A DNA stretch of 64,000 nucleotides, taken from assembly GCA_030686995.1 (NCBI GenBank), contig CM060684.1:11269897-11333896 (forward strand), written 5' to 3'. The notes below the pieces were generated by a model. The model worked only from the letters and a program-made list of their open reading frames with translations. It was not told the DNA's origin and did no database searches. Shown here piece by piece: positions 50,049 through 61,784 of this stretch; within the stretch, counting starts at the first letter, position 1; each line of letters opens with the position of its first letter. The translations under genes were made by a program, and so were the position numbers. Source of the stretch: Artemisia argyi (Eukaryota > Streptophyta > Magnoliopsida > Asterales > Asteraceae).

Positions 50049-50430
50049 TGTTAGGAATACGATTATTCATTTGAATACTCGGTCACCCCGAGTATAGTTT
50101 AGCATATCGTAGCTCGTAGTAATTATCATATTAGTTAGTAAGTAGTCTAGTATTAGTTAGTATTTGTGGAGTCGGGTCGGGTCTCTTACCCACTGTCAGG
50201 CCGCTCGACAGCCCGTTTCAAGGGGCGTTTACATTGTAACTATAAATACCCTTTCCCACCCATGGGAAAGGGTTGGACCTTAATTTGCAATCTAACCTTT
50301 CACAAGTTTTCACATACAAGGCTCCCACCTCTCTCATCTCATTCTCTCTCTAACATCTCACTAGAAACTACATACTTAATCATCACAAATCACTTAACCA
50401 TCCATGTTCATATATTAGAGTATATTATAA
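50049..50430 (+). repeat. C 5' LTR
   Basis: Starts tgttaggaatacg. The end is set by the primer-binding site and lacks a clean CA. Box ctataaatacc at 50240-50250. A perfect 8-bp-stem hairpin atactcgg/ccgagtat lies at 50075-50095 and carries the array motif. Confidence 0.7.
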
Positions 50431-50431
50431 T

Positions 50432-50445
50432 TGGTATCAAGAGCC
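50432..50445 (+). other. C primer-binding site (tRNA-Met type)
   Basis: tggtatcaagagcc, close to the common tggtatcagagcc. Confidence 0.8.
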
Positions 50446-50680
50446 ATGGTTCTATCCTAGGATTCCTGGTATGCTCGAATTTATAGTATGGTTTGTGGTT
50501 TTAGGGTGGTTCGACCTATTCTAGTGGTTTTCACACGAGTTTGATCTTGTTAGGCGTTTATCTCGACATTCTTCTTGTACTTTCTTGTTTATTAGTTGTG
50601 TTGACACCTTGTTGTAACCTTGGTTTAGTCATTTCATCACTTGGGTGGACATTGGTGGCATTTCGAGTACCTTTTCTTGC

Positions 50681-51072
50681 CAGCAAGTTGGTATCTCTTG
50701 GTAGAGAGTTGGCAGTTGTGTGTAGCGAGTTGAGCTTAGAGATTTGGCGGTTTGCTATTTTGGGAGATACGGACAAATCGCTACGATAGTGACACTTTTG
50801 TCCCATCCCTAGCGAGTTTTCAGGTTTAGAGTGTAGCGAGTTGGCATTGGCGAGTTGAGCAGTTAGCGTTTTGCCTGATAGCGAGTTGATATATAGCGAG
50901 TTGAGGCTTCAGCGATTTGAGTTTAGCGAGTTGTGCAGTCAGCGGTTTGTCAGATTAGCGACTTGTACATTAGCGAGTTGTCACATTAGCGAGTTGTTAC
51001 GCTAGCGTGTTGACACATTCCAGCGAGTTGGTTCCTGTTCAGCGAGTTGGTTATAGTATTAGCGAATCGTTG
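50681..51072 (+). repeat. C first motif array (TAGCGAGTTG), in the leader before the gag-like ORF
   Basis: About 20 variants of tagcgagttg (with tagcgtgttg, cagcgatttg and others) at roughly 19-bp average spacing with unrelated spacers. It ends 50 bp before the ATG at 51122. From about 50790 to 51120 I find no ATG. Confidence 0.85.
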
Positions 51073-51121
51073 ATCAAACTTGTGTAAGTTGTGTTACTAA
51101 GTCTAATCTATTCACCTCATC

Positions 51122-52962
51122 ATGACAAGTACTCAATCTAATACTATTCTGAGTTCAACTGGACTGTCTCAAAACTCTGATGGAGGTGCTGAATGCTTCA
51201 AGCTACTTGACACCCACATTGAAAGACTCTTTGAAAAATCAGGCTACTCAGGAGGATATCAACGCGATTTTGTGACACTCTTTGGACATGACATTGAATC
51301 ATTCACAGTCACCATGAATCTGTACTTAGATCAACTACAACGACAAATTAACAAAGCTGACTTCTCTGGTAACAGTTGTACGACTGCATTGGAGGTGATT
51401 CTTAAGCAATTCCAAGCATTCATTGACTCAAGATTCACAATGGAATATGACCATGACTCTCATATGATGAGTAGATGGTTTTTTGATCACACTGGTTTAG
51501 ATGTGGATGCCTTCAGAGTCACTTTACTTCAGATTTCGGCGAATGTCAAGAAGTTTATCAAGGAACGTACACACCTCACATATGCTAGTGAGACTGCTGC
51601 TGCTGAATGTACTTTCATTGAATCTCCTGACATCCTCTCTACACATGAGGAGTATGCGTCACATCAACAGGTCACAGGACAACATCCTGTCTCAGAGGTT
51701 CATGCTTTTAACTGCGACAAGGATCCTGATCAGGATTTACCCATCTATGATTCGTGTCCACTAGAAGAGACTGATAATAAAGTCACGTCTAATTCAATCT
51801 ACACGAATCCTGTTTGGGAAAATTGTGATCAGGATACTACAGTGGGTGATGTGTCAAATCCTTTGGTTTCAAACAAACTCACAAAATCAAATGAAACGGT
51901 TGATATGCACGTTTTTAAAGAATTGTCCAACAGATTTTCTCAATTAGAAAAGCACTGCATTTCTCTTGAAATTGCAATGCAACAAAATGAAGAACAATTT
52001 TTAATCAACCAACCACACAAGTATTCAGAACTACCTGAACTTCGCGAATATTTCATGATTAACGAGTTAAAAGCTCAAATTGAAACCAAGGATCAGCCAA
52101 TCAACCGCCTCAAGCAACATATTAATGTTATGAATGCCATGTGTAGTAACCATAAGGTCAATGCCACACACAACACCAACACTGACTCAAACAATCATGC
52201 TGAGCTGGTACACAAGGTAAAAGTGTTGCAGAACGAAAATGAATCTTTGAAAAGACACATAAAAACTCTTAATGAGTTTATCAAAGATGAGAAATCTAAA
52301 ACTGTTGCATACACAACGTCTTTGATAGCACAAATGATGAGGTCAATACTAAACTGCAGAAGAAAAACCTCGAGATTACCACATTAAAACATGAATTGTG
52401 CAAACTGAACATAAAAAATGTGAACACTAAGTTTGATAATTCTTCCACGGTGCAAGCACCTTTGAACCAGTCACATAGAAAACCCAGATCTACTAGGCAA
52501 TTGTCTGCTTTTCGTTCTAATAGATCCAAGGTTAACATATCTAGGTGTGTTCCTCAAATTGATACTAAACAAGAATTATTAAAACCAGTCACTTCACAAC
52601 GTCATCAAAAGGGTATGTCACTTCACAAGAACCCCATCAGGAAAGACAAACATCTCATTGGTAGGTCAGATGGTAAGCACTCCAAAACTTGCCTTAAGTG
52701 GGTTCCTACTGGTAGAATCTTTAAGATGATTAGGTGTAGTTGGATACCAATGAGAGTTATGGAAAACCCCAATGGTTACGGTGTGACCACCAATGCACGG
52801 GACTCTAATAACACTAACACATATCAAAACAAGCACTATTGTCATGATGGTGTAGGGTCTTCTGGTCTATATGCAGGATCCCCATCTGAGAACCTCAAAG
52901 TTTGGCGACCTAAATGCCCTCTCTATACAAAAACAGGAATTCAGGCAATCAGACGAGGTTGA
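51122..52962 (+). pseudogene. C gag-region ORF, one frameshift
   Basis: The ATG at 51122 follows the array. Residues about 55-165 (RDFVTLFGHDIESFTVTMNL, HMMSRWFFDHTGLDVDAFRV) form a helical region; residues about 260-400 are coiled-coil-like (QIETKDQPINRLKQHINV, KVKVLQNENESLKRHIKTL). The first frame ends at 52385-52387, but the sequence continues in the next frame from about 52330 (NDEVNTKLQKKNLEITTLKH) to 52962, including KTCLKWVPTGRIFKMI. A single indel near 52325-52335 therefore splits one protein of about 613 residues. I see no zinc knuckle or DTG protease motif. I take it as the gag-adjacent structural region of an Asteraceae Copia; the exact function is unknown. The in-frame stop at 52960-52962 may be natural or not. 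Confidence 0.7.
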
Positions 52963-53058
52963 ACAGTGCATGATGACTCCTGGTTACTCTCTTATCAGGA
53001 CTCGGACTTCAGTGATGGTGATGTGTATGAACGACTGTGCTTGTTCACTCGGTACCTT

Positions 53059-53148
<90 letters not shown>

Positions 53149-54097
53149 CTCATAAATGTAGTAATAGATTACTTATAAATCCCTGTGGTTTCACAATTTT
53201 TGCATTGGCATGTCTTCTGGCATCAATAACATTTACGATCCTAGAAATGTCATTCAATAATGGCACGGGTTCTTAAATGAAGTTCGAACTGAAGTTGAAA
53301 ACCTGCCATCACGGCTTGCTATTATCTCTGATAGCAACCCACTCCTTCACTTAATACTCATGCATCTTTCATTCAATCAACAACCTCTACGGTCATTAAT
53401 TGAGGGGGAGAGTAGTTTTTTGGTAATCTGCATGGTTGTCGTATGCATCTGTGGTGTTAATATCTGTGGTGTTAATATATCTAGTCATGATTTAATTACT
53501 CGAATATGGTTAATTGAGTCGTTTGCAAGAAGAGGGGCTGACTGGTCATTTGTTGAAAGATATGTGGTATACTATTAAGTAGAGGGTCTGTTTTGTCTAT
53601 TAGTGAAAGTTAATAAGGGGATATATATATTAGTGTTATAGCGAGTTGTGGTTGTCTCCATTTTTTCAAACCGCTGCCCCCCCCCCCCTCTTGCGTCTCT
53701 TTGATCCTCTCTCGTGTTGCTCTATCAGGTTTTAATCTTAATCTTGCATTATACTCATCTCCTGGTCATGCTACACTTGATTTAACAGTTGCCTTAATTA
53801 TATCTAGGTCGTCCCCCCCATCTTATGATTGGTGATTGTTGTGTGATTTGTGCGGTGTTTTAACTGTTCAGTCGGTATGATTCTATCCCACATGTTGCCC
53901 CTTGATTATCTGTGCGTATATGTATTCGTTGCAATTTTGCCCTATATTGTGCCTCTCGACTCATTTGTGTTGTGTTTTGGGTGATAATGTTGTCATTATT
54001 GTGATGAATAAGTCTGTTAGTATGATTATGTGATGTTTCAGTTTGCTAGATTATTAGCGTAGGTGGTATCTTGATTGGGTATAGTGTATGTTCGTCA
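52963..54097 (+). other. C inter-ORF remnant, including a (TA)n array
   Basis: Protein-like scraps (DDSWLLSYQDSDFSDGDVYE near 52970-53030; LIISDSNPLLHLI near 53318-53356) suggest leftovers of the coding sequence at the edges of a deleted pol. Then gagggggagagtag at 53402-53415, typical of the purine tract after pol in large Copia elements. Poly(C) at 53681-53692. No intact ORF. Confidence 0.5.
53064..53141. repeat. (TA)n array inside C
   Basis: 78 bp of alternating AT. Confidence 0.95.
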
Positions 54098-54637
54098 TGG
54101 CGAGTTGGTAAAAGTTCATGGTAGCGAGTTGATGAGAATTTCTTAGTAGCGTGTTGAAAGGATTTCTTGGTAGCGAGTTGAGGTGATCTAATTACTGGTA
54201 GCGAGTTGGCCAACATTCATTGTGGCGAGTTGACATAATTTCTTGGTAGCGAGTTGATCTAATTTCTGGTAGCGAGTTGATCTAATTTCTGGTAGCGAGT
54301 TGACCAATGTTTGTTATAGCGAGTTGGTGCAATATCTTGGTAGCGTGTTGATGAGGTCACTATGTAGCGAGTTGATCAAAATACTGATAGCGTGTTGACT
54401 GACTCATCAATATAGCGAGTTGATCAATGATCACTATAGCGAGTTGCTGAGACCTCTAGATAGCGAGTTGATATGATTTCGTGGTAGAGAGTTGGACCAA
54501 TTCAGGATAGCGAGTTGACCATCTATCCCATTAGCGAGTTAAAACAATACTGATAGCGTGTTGGCTTCTATTCTTATTATCGAGATGATCAGAATTCATG
54601 AGTAGCGTGTTGACCATTAGTCGTGGCAGCAAGTTGC
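54098..54637 (+). repeat. C second motif array (TAGCGAGTTG), before the accessory ORF
   Basis: About 23 variants, most of them exactly tagcgagttg plus a purine, some tagcgtgttg, at about 24-bp average spacing. It is cleaner than the first array. Two spacers are identical (atctaatttctgg near 54254-54292), showing local duplication. Confidence 0.88.
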
Positions 54638-55060
54638 TTCATAAATTATGTGTTGATTGATACTTATGCTAGCATGTTAACTAGGGTCTGTTTTTCTTTC
54701 CTTTTGGTTGTTTGCTAGTTGAGGTTTAACTCCAAAGTGCGTGGTGTCGTGTATCTTGTGCTGCTATCTGTGGTCTTTCCCATATATGTCTCATTGTTGT
54801 GTGGATATACATGTTATGAATATGCTGCACTTAATGGATATGTGGTATTTAGTGGCATATCTGTGTCATGTGTCTCACGTGTCATCAATCTGGGATGTGT
54901 GCTTAATTTTTTCAATTATTGTATGCACGACTTACAAGTCTCATCCCATGCTCAGCTGCTCTCTCTTGTCACTATTTGAGTATCCCGTACTGATGTCCAC
55001 TCTAACCACTAACTATATATGTGTGTCTATTGTGGTGTGTTATTGTGGTTGTGCAGTGAA

Positions 55061-57855
55061 ATGGCAGATGCTAATGTTCCTATCGAGTTGGAGTCAGTTA
55101 CACCACCTCCCACTCGCACAGATGATGAGATACTACCACACAGTGAATGGGTATCTATTGGGAAGAGTAATCTATACATTGACATTGATAAACCTCAGAA
55201 CAATCCCACCTACAAGATTGCCGTGGATATCTTGAAAAACACATCTTTCTTCAAGGCATTCACGGTTTCCTCTTCGATTCCATCCATATATATCCAACAA
55301 TTCTGGAACACCATGACTCATAACAAGGAAAACAACACCTATCGGTGTCAACTCGATGAACAATGGTTCGAAATAAACAAAGAAACGCTCAGGAATGCTC
55401 TCCAGATCAACCCAATCGTTCCAAACAAACCTTTCTCATCCCCACCAAACCCTGAAGCCCTCCTACAGTTTATAAATGATCTAGGGTACCCTAATGAGGT
55501 CACCACACTTTCATCCATGTCCACTAATGAAATGTTCCAACCCTGGAGAGTCCTTATCACACTTATCAACTTATGTCTCACTGGGAAGACATCTGGACAT
55601 GAGAGACTGTGGGGTATTGTGAAAGGGAAAGATATTGACTTCGCTGAACGTATATGGGAGGAATTTGCTCACTCCATTAATACCTTCTTAGATGAAAAGA
55701 TGAAGCTGGAGGCTCACAAAGAAAGCAAAAAATGGAAATCAAAGTCTCTAATTCCTAGTATCAGATTCACTAAGCTGATCATACTTCATCTACAACAACG
55801 TCACAATCTACACCCTAGACCTGAATCCTCAGTACACCTGGCATCCGATGAACACTGTGTGGGTAACCTTAAGTTTGTTGCTAAGGGGACGGATCATGAA
55901 GTGTTTGGAATGGATATACCCGAAGTTCTTGTCTCTAACAATATCCTTGAAGCACCTTACTACAAGAGCTATCTGAACAAAATTGCTTTGTATCGCAAAC
56001 AATCTACCATCAAGACCACCACAAGCAAAGTTACATCAAAGAAACGCAAAGATGTCTCAACCACTGAGATGGCATCTGGTGGCACAAAGAAACACAAAAG
56101 AACTAAAACTGTCAGCAAATCCGGGTCCAAGAAGCCTAAGAAAGCTAAAACTTCTGTTTTAGATGAACACCCACATGAAATACTGTCGCCAACTGAAGCT
56201 GCTAATATTCAAAGGGTTGTCGAAGAAAGTCTCAAAACCAGTGAGACACATCCTGGTCCACCATTGACAGGTGTCAGCATTAATGAACCGGAACCTGAGA
56301 AACTTAAGCAACTACCAGATACTGTCGGGAAAGGAAAGAGTGTTGCTACTGAAGAACAAGCTGCACACACACTCCTTCATATTTCATCACCTGCTTCAAA
56401 ACTTAAAGAACCTCGGTACGAATTCAAGAAACGGTCCCCGGAATCATCTAATCCTAAAGTGGTTTCCTCTGAAGATACACTGGAGCAACAACAGAGTCAT
56501 GAACCCCTCATCGAATCCAGTGACTCTGAATCTGATCTTAATGTCTCTAAGAAGGAAGATAAGACACCTGTCACTACCATCGGGGATACATCTTCCAGGG
56601 ACTTACCTCCACCAGAATTCGGACCCTCCACTGAACCCCACTCGACACTGCAAGATGACTTTGTTGCATCTATCTACCCTGGGGTTCAAGAGAATCTTAA
56701 GATGAAATCTGACAAACAAAAGTTGATTGTTGAACCCGACACGTCGACAGGAACTCTCTCCTCATACAAACAGTTAGATCATGATTACACTTTTGGGGAT
56801 CACGATGCAGATGACAATCCTGAAGGGAAGGAGGCCTCTAAACCTACCAATGAGAGCGAAGTCATCTCTATGGTATATGTTCCCATTGTACAGTATGTGT
56901 CTACTATACCCACAGTGACCATGCCGAATCCCACCTCTGTTGCAGACACTACCACCATCCCACCTTGTACGATTGAGAACCTGTCTACTCAAGTTGTTAA
57001 GGCATTATCTACTGCTGAAAAAGTGAATGTTGAAATTCTAGACATCAAATCTACACTTGAGAAGCATCGGGATGTTCTTAAAGATCTTCAAAAACTCAAT
57101 CTGCATCAAGTCATCCACCACCAAGCGTCTAGAATCTCTAATCTCGAGCTGATCAACATTGATACTTTGGTGTGTGAAGCAGTTGAAGAACAGGTGTCCT
57201 TTGCTGTTAAAAAGGCCATGGATGCACCACTCAAAGCACGATTCAAAGACTTATCCACATATGACATGAAAGATCTGCTACAACAACGAATATTTGAAAC
57301 AGATCATCACAAGGAACATGTGGCTCACCAACAGTTGTATGAGTCACTGGAAAGGTCTATGAAGATTGATGACGCCAATGAGCTGGAACAAAACTTGGCT
57401 GAAGAACGAATAAGAAAGAAACGTAAGCAAAGCATCCCTAAACCACCATCAGAGGATCCTCCTCATCCACCTCCTCCTCCTCCACCTTCAGGATCCGCTG
57501 GAGCACCTGGGTTGTCTGGTGGTGCAAGTACCCTCCAATCTATGCAGCCACCTCAAGCACCACAACCTCCCTCTCAGAAGGATCAACCTGACTCCACCAC
57601 TGAATCCGGTCAACCCAAGTCTTCCCAACATGTCATTTACAAAGCATGGACTACTACAGAAACCCGACGTATACCTTATATCTCTGTAGAACATGATTTG
57701 GGTTATGATTCTGGTTCTCTTCATGAAGACCCCTCGTCTGCTGAAGAGGAGGATGATAACAATAAAGACAAGGTTCCTCACGAACCTAAAAGGGATCAAT
57801 GGTGGAAGTCGTTCACACGAAGAGATGGGTCTCCATCCACCCCTGTAACGGTTAC
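55061..57855 (+). CDS. C accessory ORF (931 codons to the D junction), function unknown
   Basis: Starts MADANVPIELESVTPPPTRT at 55061; an in-frame ATG at 55019 is less likely because a splice-acceptor-like ttgtgcag lies between them (55049-55056). Residues about 25-290 form a folded-looking domain (SNLYIDIDKPQNNPTYKIAV, SSIPSIYIQQFWNTMTHN, LTGKTSGHERLWGIVKG, IRFTKLIILHL). Residues about 342-364 are strongly basic (KKHKRTKTVSKSGSKKPKKA), a possible nuclear localisation signal. A long acidic/serine-rich region follows, a proline run near residue 800 (PPHPPPPPPPSG), and an acidic stretch near 893. I recall similar proteins in Asteraceae Copia elements; no named domain. The frame is intact up to 57855, where D inserted; the last codons read beyond it are LTR sequence. 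Confidence 0.75.
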
Positions 57856-59264
57856 TGATGCGTGGGAATCGCACCTTGCTTTACCTCTCGAGGGATCTCG
57901 AGAAGCTTACAACCCCCACCAGGCAGTGTACCTGATCGTTGTAGTATAGTATAGTGACAAGTACCGGGGGATTGATCGTTCAGCTTAGGAATAGTGTCGC
58001 TAGGATTAGAAAACCTAATTAATAGTTCTAAAGGTGAGGGATGATTATTTTTGTATTTTTATATTTTTATGAATGCAGTTAAAATCTCGGGTTTTGGAAG
58101 AGTGGGCGGAATTAGTTGCTATTCAACTAACCCAAAACTAATAAATAATCAAAATAAAATACTGAAAATGAGATTAAACTAAATTATACTAAGGTTGTGA
58201 TCAGTCATTGGAGAAATTGTGTTTACTTAGACTTCACTACTCCCTAGATATCTTTTACACGTTAATTACTTGTTATACTTGTATGGATGACGGATTGTAT
58301 TCCTTAATACCATTCGTGGGGTGGCATACATAACTCCCCAACTCTATGAGCTCTTATCTCCTCCTACACCATGACCCAGCACAACTATAGGGATTGTAAA
58401 CAGTGGCTCATGCATTAAATACAACCAATAAAGACCTAGTACGCCTCGGTTCATGTTTCTTAAGACGTTCAAGCATGTTACCATTTGGAGATCTGCCAGT
58501 TTTCTTAAGCCTAACATATAAAATCATTCATCCAAGACAAGAATAGACAAGTAATCAACACATAATCAACATCTAGGTTTCATTAGATCTAAGCAAACAC
58601 AAAAGAGATCTAGCCTAGCATAATGGAATTGAGAAAAGAACAAGATATAAACAACCAACACATAGACATATTGATTGAATTAGAAGAACACTTATCTCAA
58701 TTACAATGCAAGGTATCAAGGGTTTGGAACCCTTGAAAAACCTGTAAAAGATACACCAAATTCGTCTTTAGGGTTTCACCAAAACTTCTCCCCCTCTAAT
58801 GAAAAAACTAGAAAACTATATATAGGAAAACCGAGGTGATGGCGTCAAGAGCAATGGTGTGACGCCGTCATCTCGCCGCCAAACACTTCCTCGGACGGCC
58901 TTGATCTACTTATGACGGCCAATGTGACGCCGTTAGCTACCACGGTGTTTTATTCTTTGTACTTTGACGCCGTCAGGATGACTTTTGACGCCGTCATCAG
59001 CTACGGTGTTTTATTCTTGATGTCTGACGCCGTCAGGGTATAACTCTTGACGCCGTCATCTAGTGTCTTCAGCATGGAAAATTGGTACTTTGCCGTTTTC
59101 TTCACTTTTATGCTCCAAAAACGTCCAAAATGGCTTCTTTTCCAGAATTCACTCTCCAAACACCTAAAATCACAAAAGGAACGATTTAGGGCAATATTTG
59201 ATCAAATAAAGTCGGATTCGGGCTTAAATGACCCCCTAAAAACGGATCATTTTTCGCCTCATCA
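57856..59264 (-). repeat. D 3' LTR
   Basis: 1,409 bp. Minus strand tgatgaggcgaaaaatgatc to cacgcatca. TATA-like box on the minus strand near 58815-58823 (tatatatag). Confidence 0.9.
58834..59060 (-). promoter_or_regulatory. Cluster of TGACGCCGTCA palindromes upstream of the D LTR TATA box
   Basis: Sites or close variants at about 58836, 58860, 58911, 58965, 58985, 59024 and 59048, just upstream (minus strand) of the TATA-like box. The arrangement matches that in E although the intervening LTR sequence differs widely. Candidate bZIP/TGA-type sites. Confidence 0.55.
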
Positions 59265-59879
59265 TATACCCTTACACTTGAGATTTGCTTGTCCTCAAGC
59301 AAATGAGCTTTTATTCTACTCAAAAAACAAGTTAGGGGTCATTTAACACTAATATAAAAGTAATTACAACAAATAATCGTTCCACTAAAGACCAATAGAC
59401 AAGCACGGAGGTCATACACAAGCACCTCGCAAATAGTGTTTAGATACTCACATCTCTCGGGTGTAATAAAGTAATATAACATTATGGAAATGGAAGATAT
59501 CTCTCACTACCTGTCATAGCAAAATAGATTACCATAGGCTTGGGAAAGGATCAAACCTCCACCACATGGCGTAAGCACCTAGGATAGACTATCAAAGAGG
59601 TCTTTTAATGGGTTGTAACGTTAGGTATAGGGATATGAATTACACGGTTTTGTTGGATAAAGGAAGTTTTACTGGTGGCGAGTTAACAATCTCGGTTAAT
59701 TACATGTACAAGATGGCGTTGCTAAGCCAAGACTAGACTCGACTTAAGCTAATAAATGAAAAATAAAAAAAAATAACAAAAACATAAAATGAACATAGAA
59801 TGAAAAATGGGATGGTAGTCCGTATGTTTTTTTTTCTCTTTTTCTTTTCTATTTTTTTTTTCTTTTTTTCTTTTTCTTT

Positions 59880-59930
<51 letters not shown>

Positions 59931-61784
59931 TGCATACACTCTCACCCTACCATCCAAAATAATACATCATAGGGGTATGAACGTTCCCCTTACACTTGAA
60001 TCTTTACATACTTTACATTTAACTATTCTAATGACTCGAATTAAGAAAATCAAAACACTTGGAGCACTTTTAAGATTAACGCACATATGGGGGTAATAAA
60101 TGATGTTCTTCCCCATTACTCCATAAAATAAGTACTTACCCATGAGTCCCAATCGTCCCAAAACAATATGTACAAGGATATGACTCGACTTAGCAACCAT
60201 GTAATCAATTAGAAAGTTAACTTAGGGTTTAACAAATAACAATAATGCACTAAAAATGAGCGCATACACGGAAGGCTAAGGCGATTTGGGTGTACATTTA
60301 AGTGGGGTGTAACAAATTCTTCCTTTAAGTAAGATGCTTAAAGTTAGAAATGAAAAGATAGGCTCGGAGGGGTGTACTAGGGGTTTCGTGTACTAAAAAT
60401 GAGTACAATGCTAAGGGTGTGGGAAAAATTAGTTGACTTAACTAGCCAAGTAATATGACTTAAATGGTCAAGTAATTATGATACGGGTTTAACACAAGGG
60501 TGATCCTAATGCCTCTTATCATGTAGTAAATCCTACTACACGAATGTAGTCTCACTAGCGGTCTCGGGATGCATCACTAACGCAAGTTCTAGAATCTAAA
60601 TGCTACCGGTACACTCATAAGCACTAATAGTAAATGCTTTTCCTATCAAATCTAAAGGCGAACCTCACATTTTTGGGTGAAAAATTTTTCTGAATATACG
60701 GTTATGTGCTAGTCATACAACCTCCTATCCATGAGACGCTTGCTATGGCTAAAGTTTCACTCCTAAATGTTGTAAAAAATTTTAAATTTGGCGCTAAAAT
60801 TACACTAACAAGTATTTCTCATAGTTTTATTACACATCTACTATCAAACAAAACAAACTCAAGCGAAAGTGTATATGTAAGGTATCATATTTTTACCCTC
60901 CCCTTACACTTAAGATGAACATTGTCCCCAATGTTCAAGTAAAGAATGTAAAAGTGAAAAAGTAAAGAGAATGAAATCAAATACTCCCCTGATTCGCTCG
61001 GTATGGATTATAGGTTGGCCAGGTTAAATCTTCCTCCAAGAAAATGAACAATCAAAGCTTCCCTTCCAGAATATAAATCATCTTCTTGTCATACATAACC
61101 TGTAAATCCTGACAACAATAGACAAGACAACCTCGCGTAAAATCGGCGGTATCCTATATAAGTTACTAAATCCTAGAAAACAAAGTAAGATATAATGCTT
61201 GTGGAATGAAGTTTGCAGATCTCCTGGAGATTATAAAACTTAATAATTCACAAAAACCATAAGACTCCGTTAGAAAAAACAAAACTGGTAAAATTTCCAG
61301 ATTTTTACTCCTGACGCCGTCAAGAGTAATACTCTGACGCCGTCAGAATGGACCTGCAGAAATTATTATGTTAAGTTTCCGGAAAATTTCTAGAAAAACT
61401 TTGTCCTACTTCCTGGAAAATCCTGCAAAACTTCATTATGACTCAATACAAGCATTTGACTCTAACAAATACGAATATACATGTTCATTTAATATTGTGG
61501 AAAATCATGATCGGTTTGTTTCTTAAAAACATATTTGGGGTTTCCCCTTACACTTATCTTTTGCAAAAATACCTTTAGGTTGAAGTTAAGACTAGGCCAA
61601 ACAACATAATAAAGTATTTCCACATTTTAATGGAGAAACATGATCAACCAACAATAAAAATAAAACATGCATACGGAAACAAATAACTATCAAACAAATA
61701 AAATCACACAAAACATGGGTTGCCTCCCAAGAAGCGCTTTTCTTTATTTACGAGTCTTGTAGCTAGACTCAAAGTCATGGGTTA
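59265..61784 (-). other. D 3' non-coding internal region
   Basis: Parallels E 31347-34135. Has a T run of about 49 at 59883-59931 (A run on the element strand), the conserved ctcaagcaaatgagc-like tract at 59293-59312, two TGACGCCGTCA sites near 61313 and 61337, and the gggttgcctcccaagaagcg motif at 61718-61737 right after the pol stop. Short ORFs here are not supported. Confidence 0.7.

Larger units (their letters stand above)
50049..57855 (+). mobile_element. C: pol-less Copia-related element with two ORFs and two motif arrays
   Basis: 5' LTR at 50049-50430, tRNA-Met primer-binding site, first array (50681-51072), gag-like ORF (51122-52962, one frameshift), short remnant with a gagggggagag purine tract at 53402, second array (54098-54637), accessory ORF (55061-57855, cut by D). 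No protease, integrase, RT or RNase H. The 3' LTR is not in the window. Both ORFs resemble, from memory, hypothetical proteins that accompany Copia polyproteins in Asteraceae. Confidence 0.8.

Noticed and set aside
55348..55581. Antisense ORFs across the accessory ORF of C (55172-57874)
   Set aside because: Shadows of the long plus-strand frame, without protein-like composition.
57856..57949. Last residues and stop of the frame starting at 55061
   Set aside because: They are D LTR sequence fused by insertion; the real C-terminus is unknown.
59733..60096. ORFs rich in Lys on one strand and Phe on the other
   Set aside because: Translations of a poly(A)/poly(T) run in the D 3' region.
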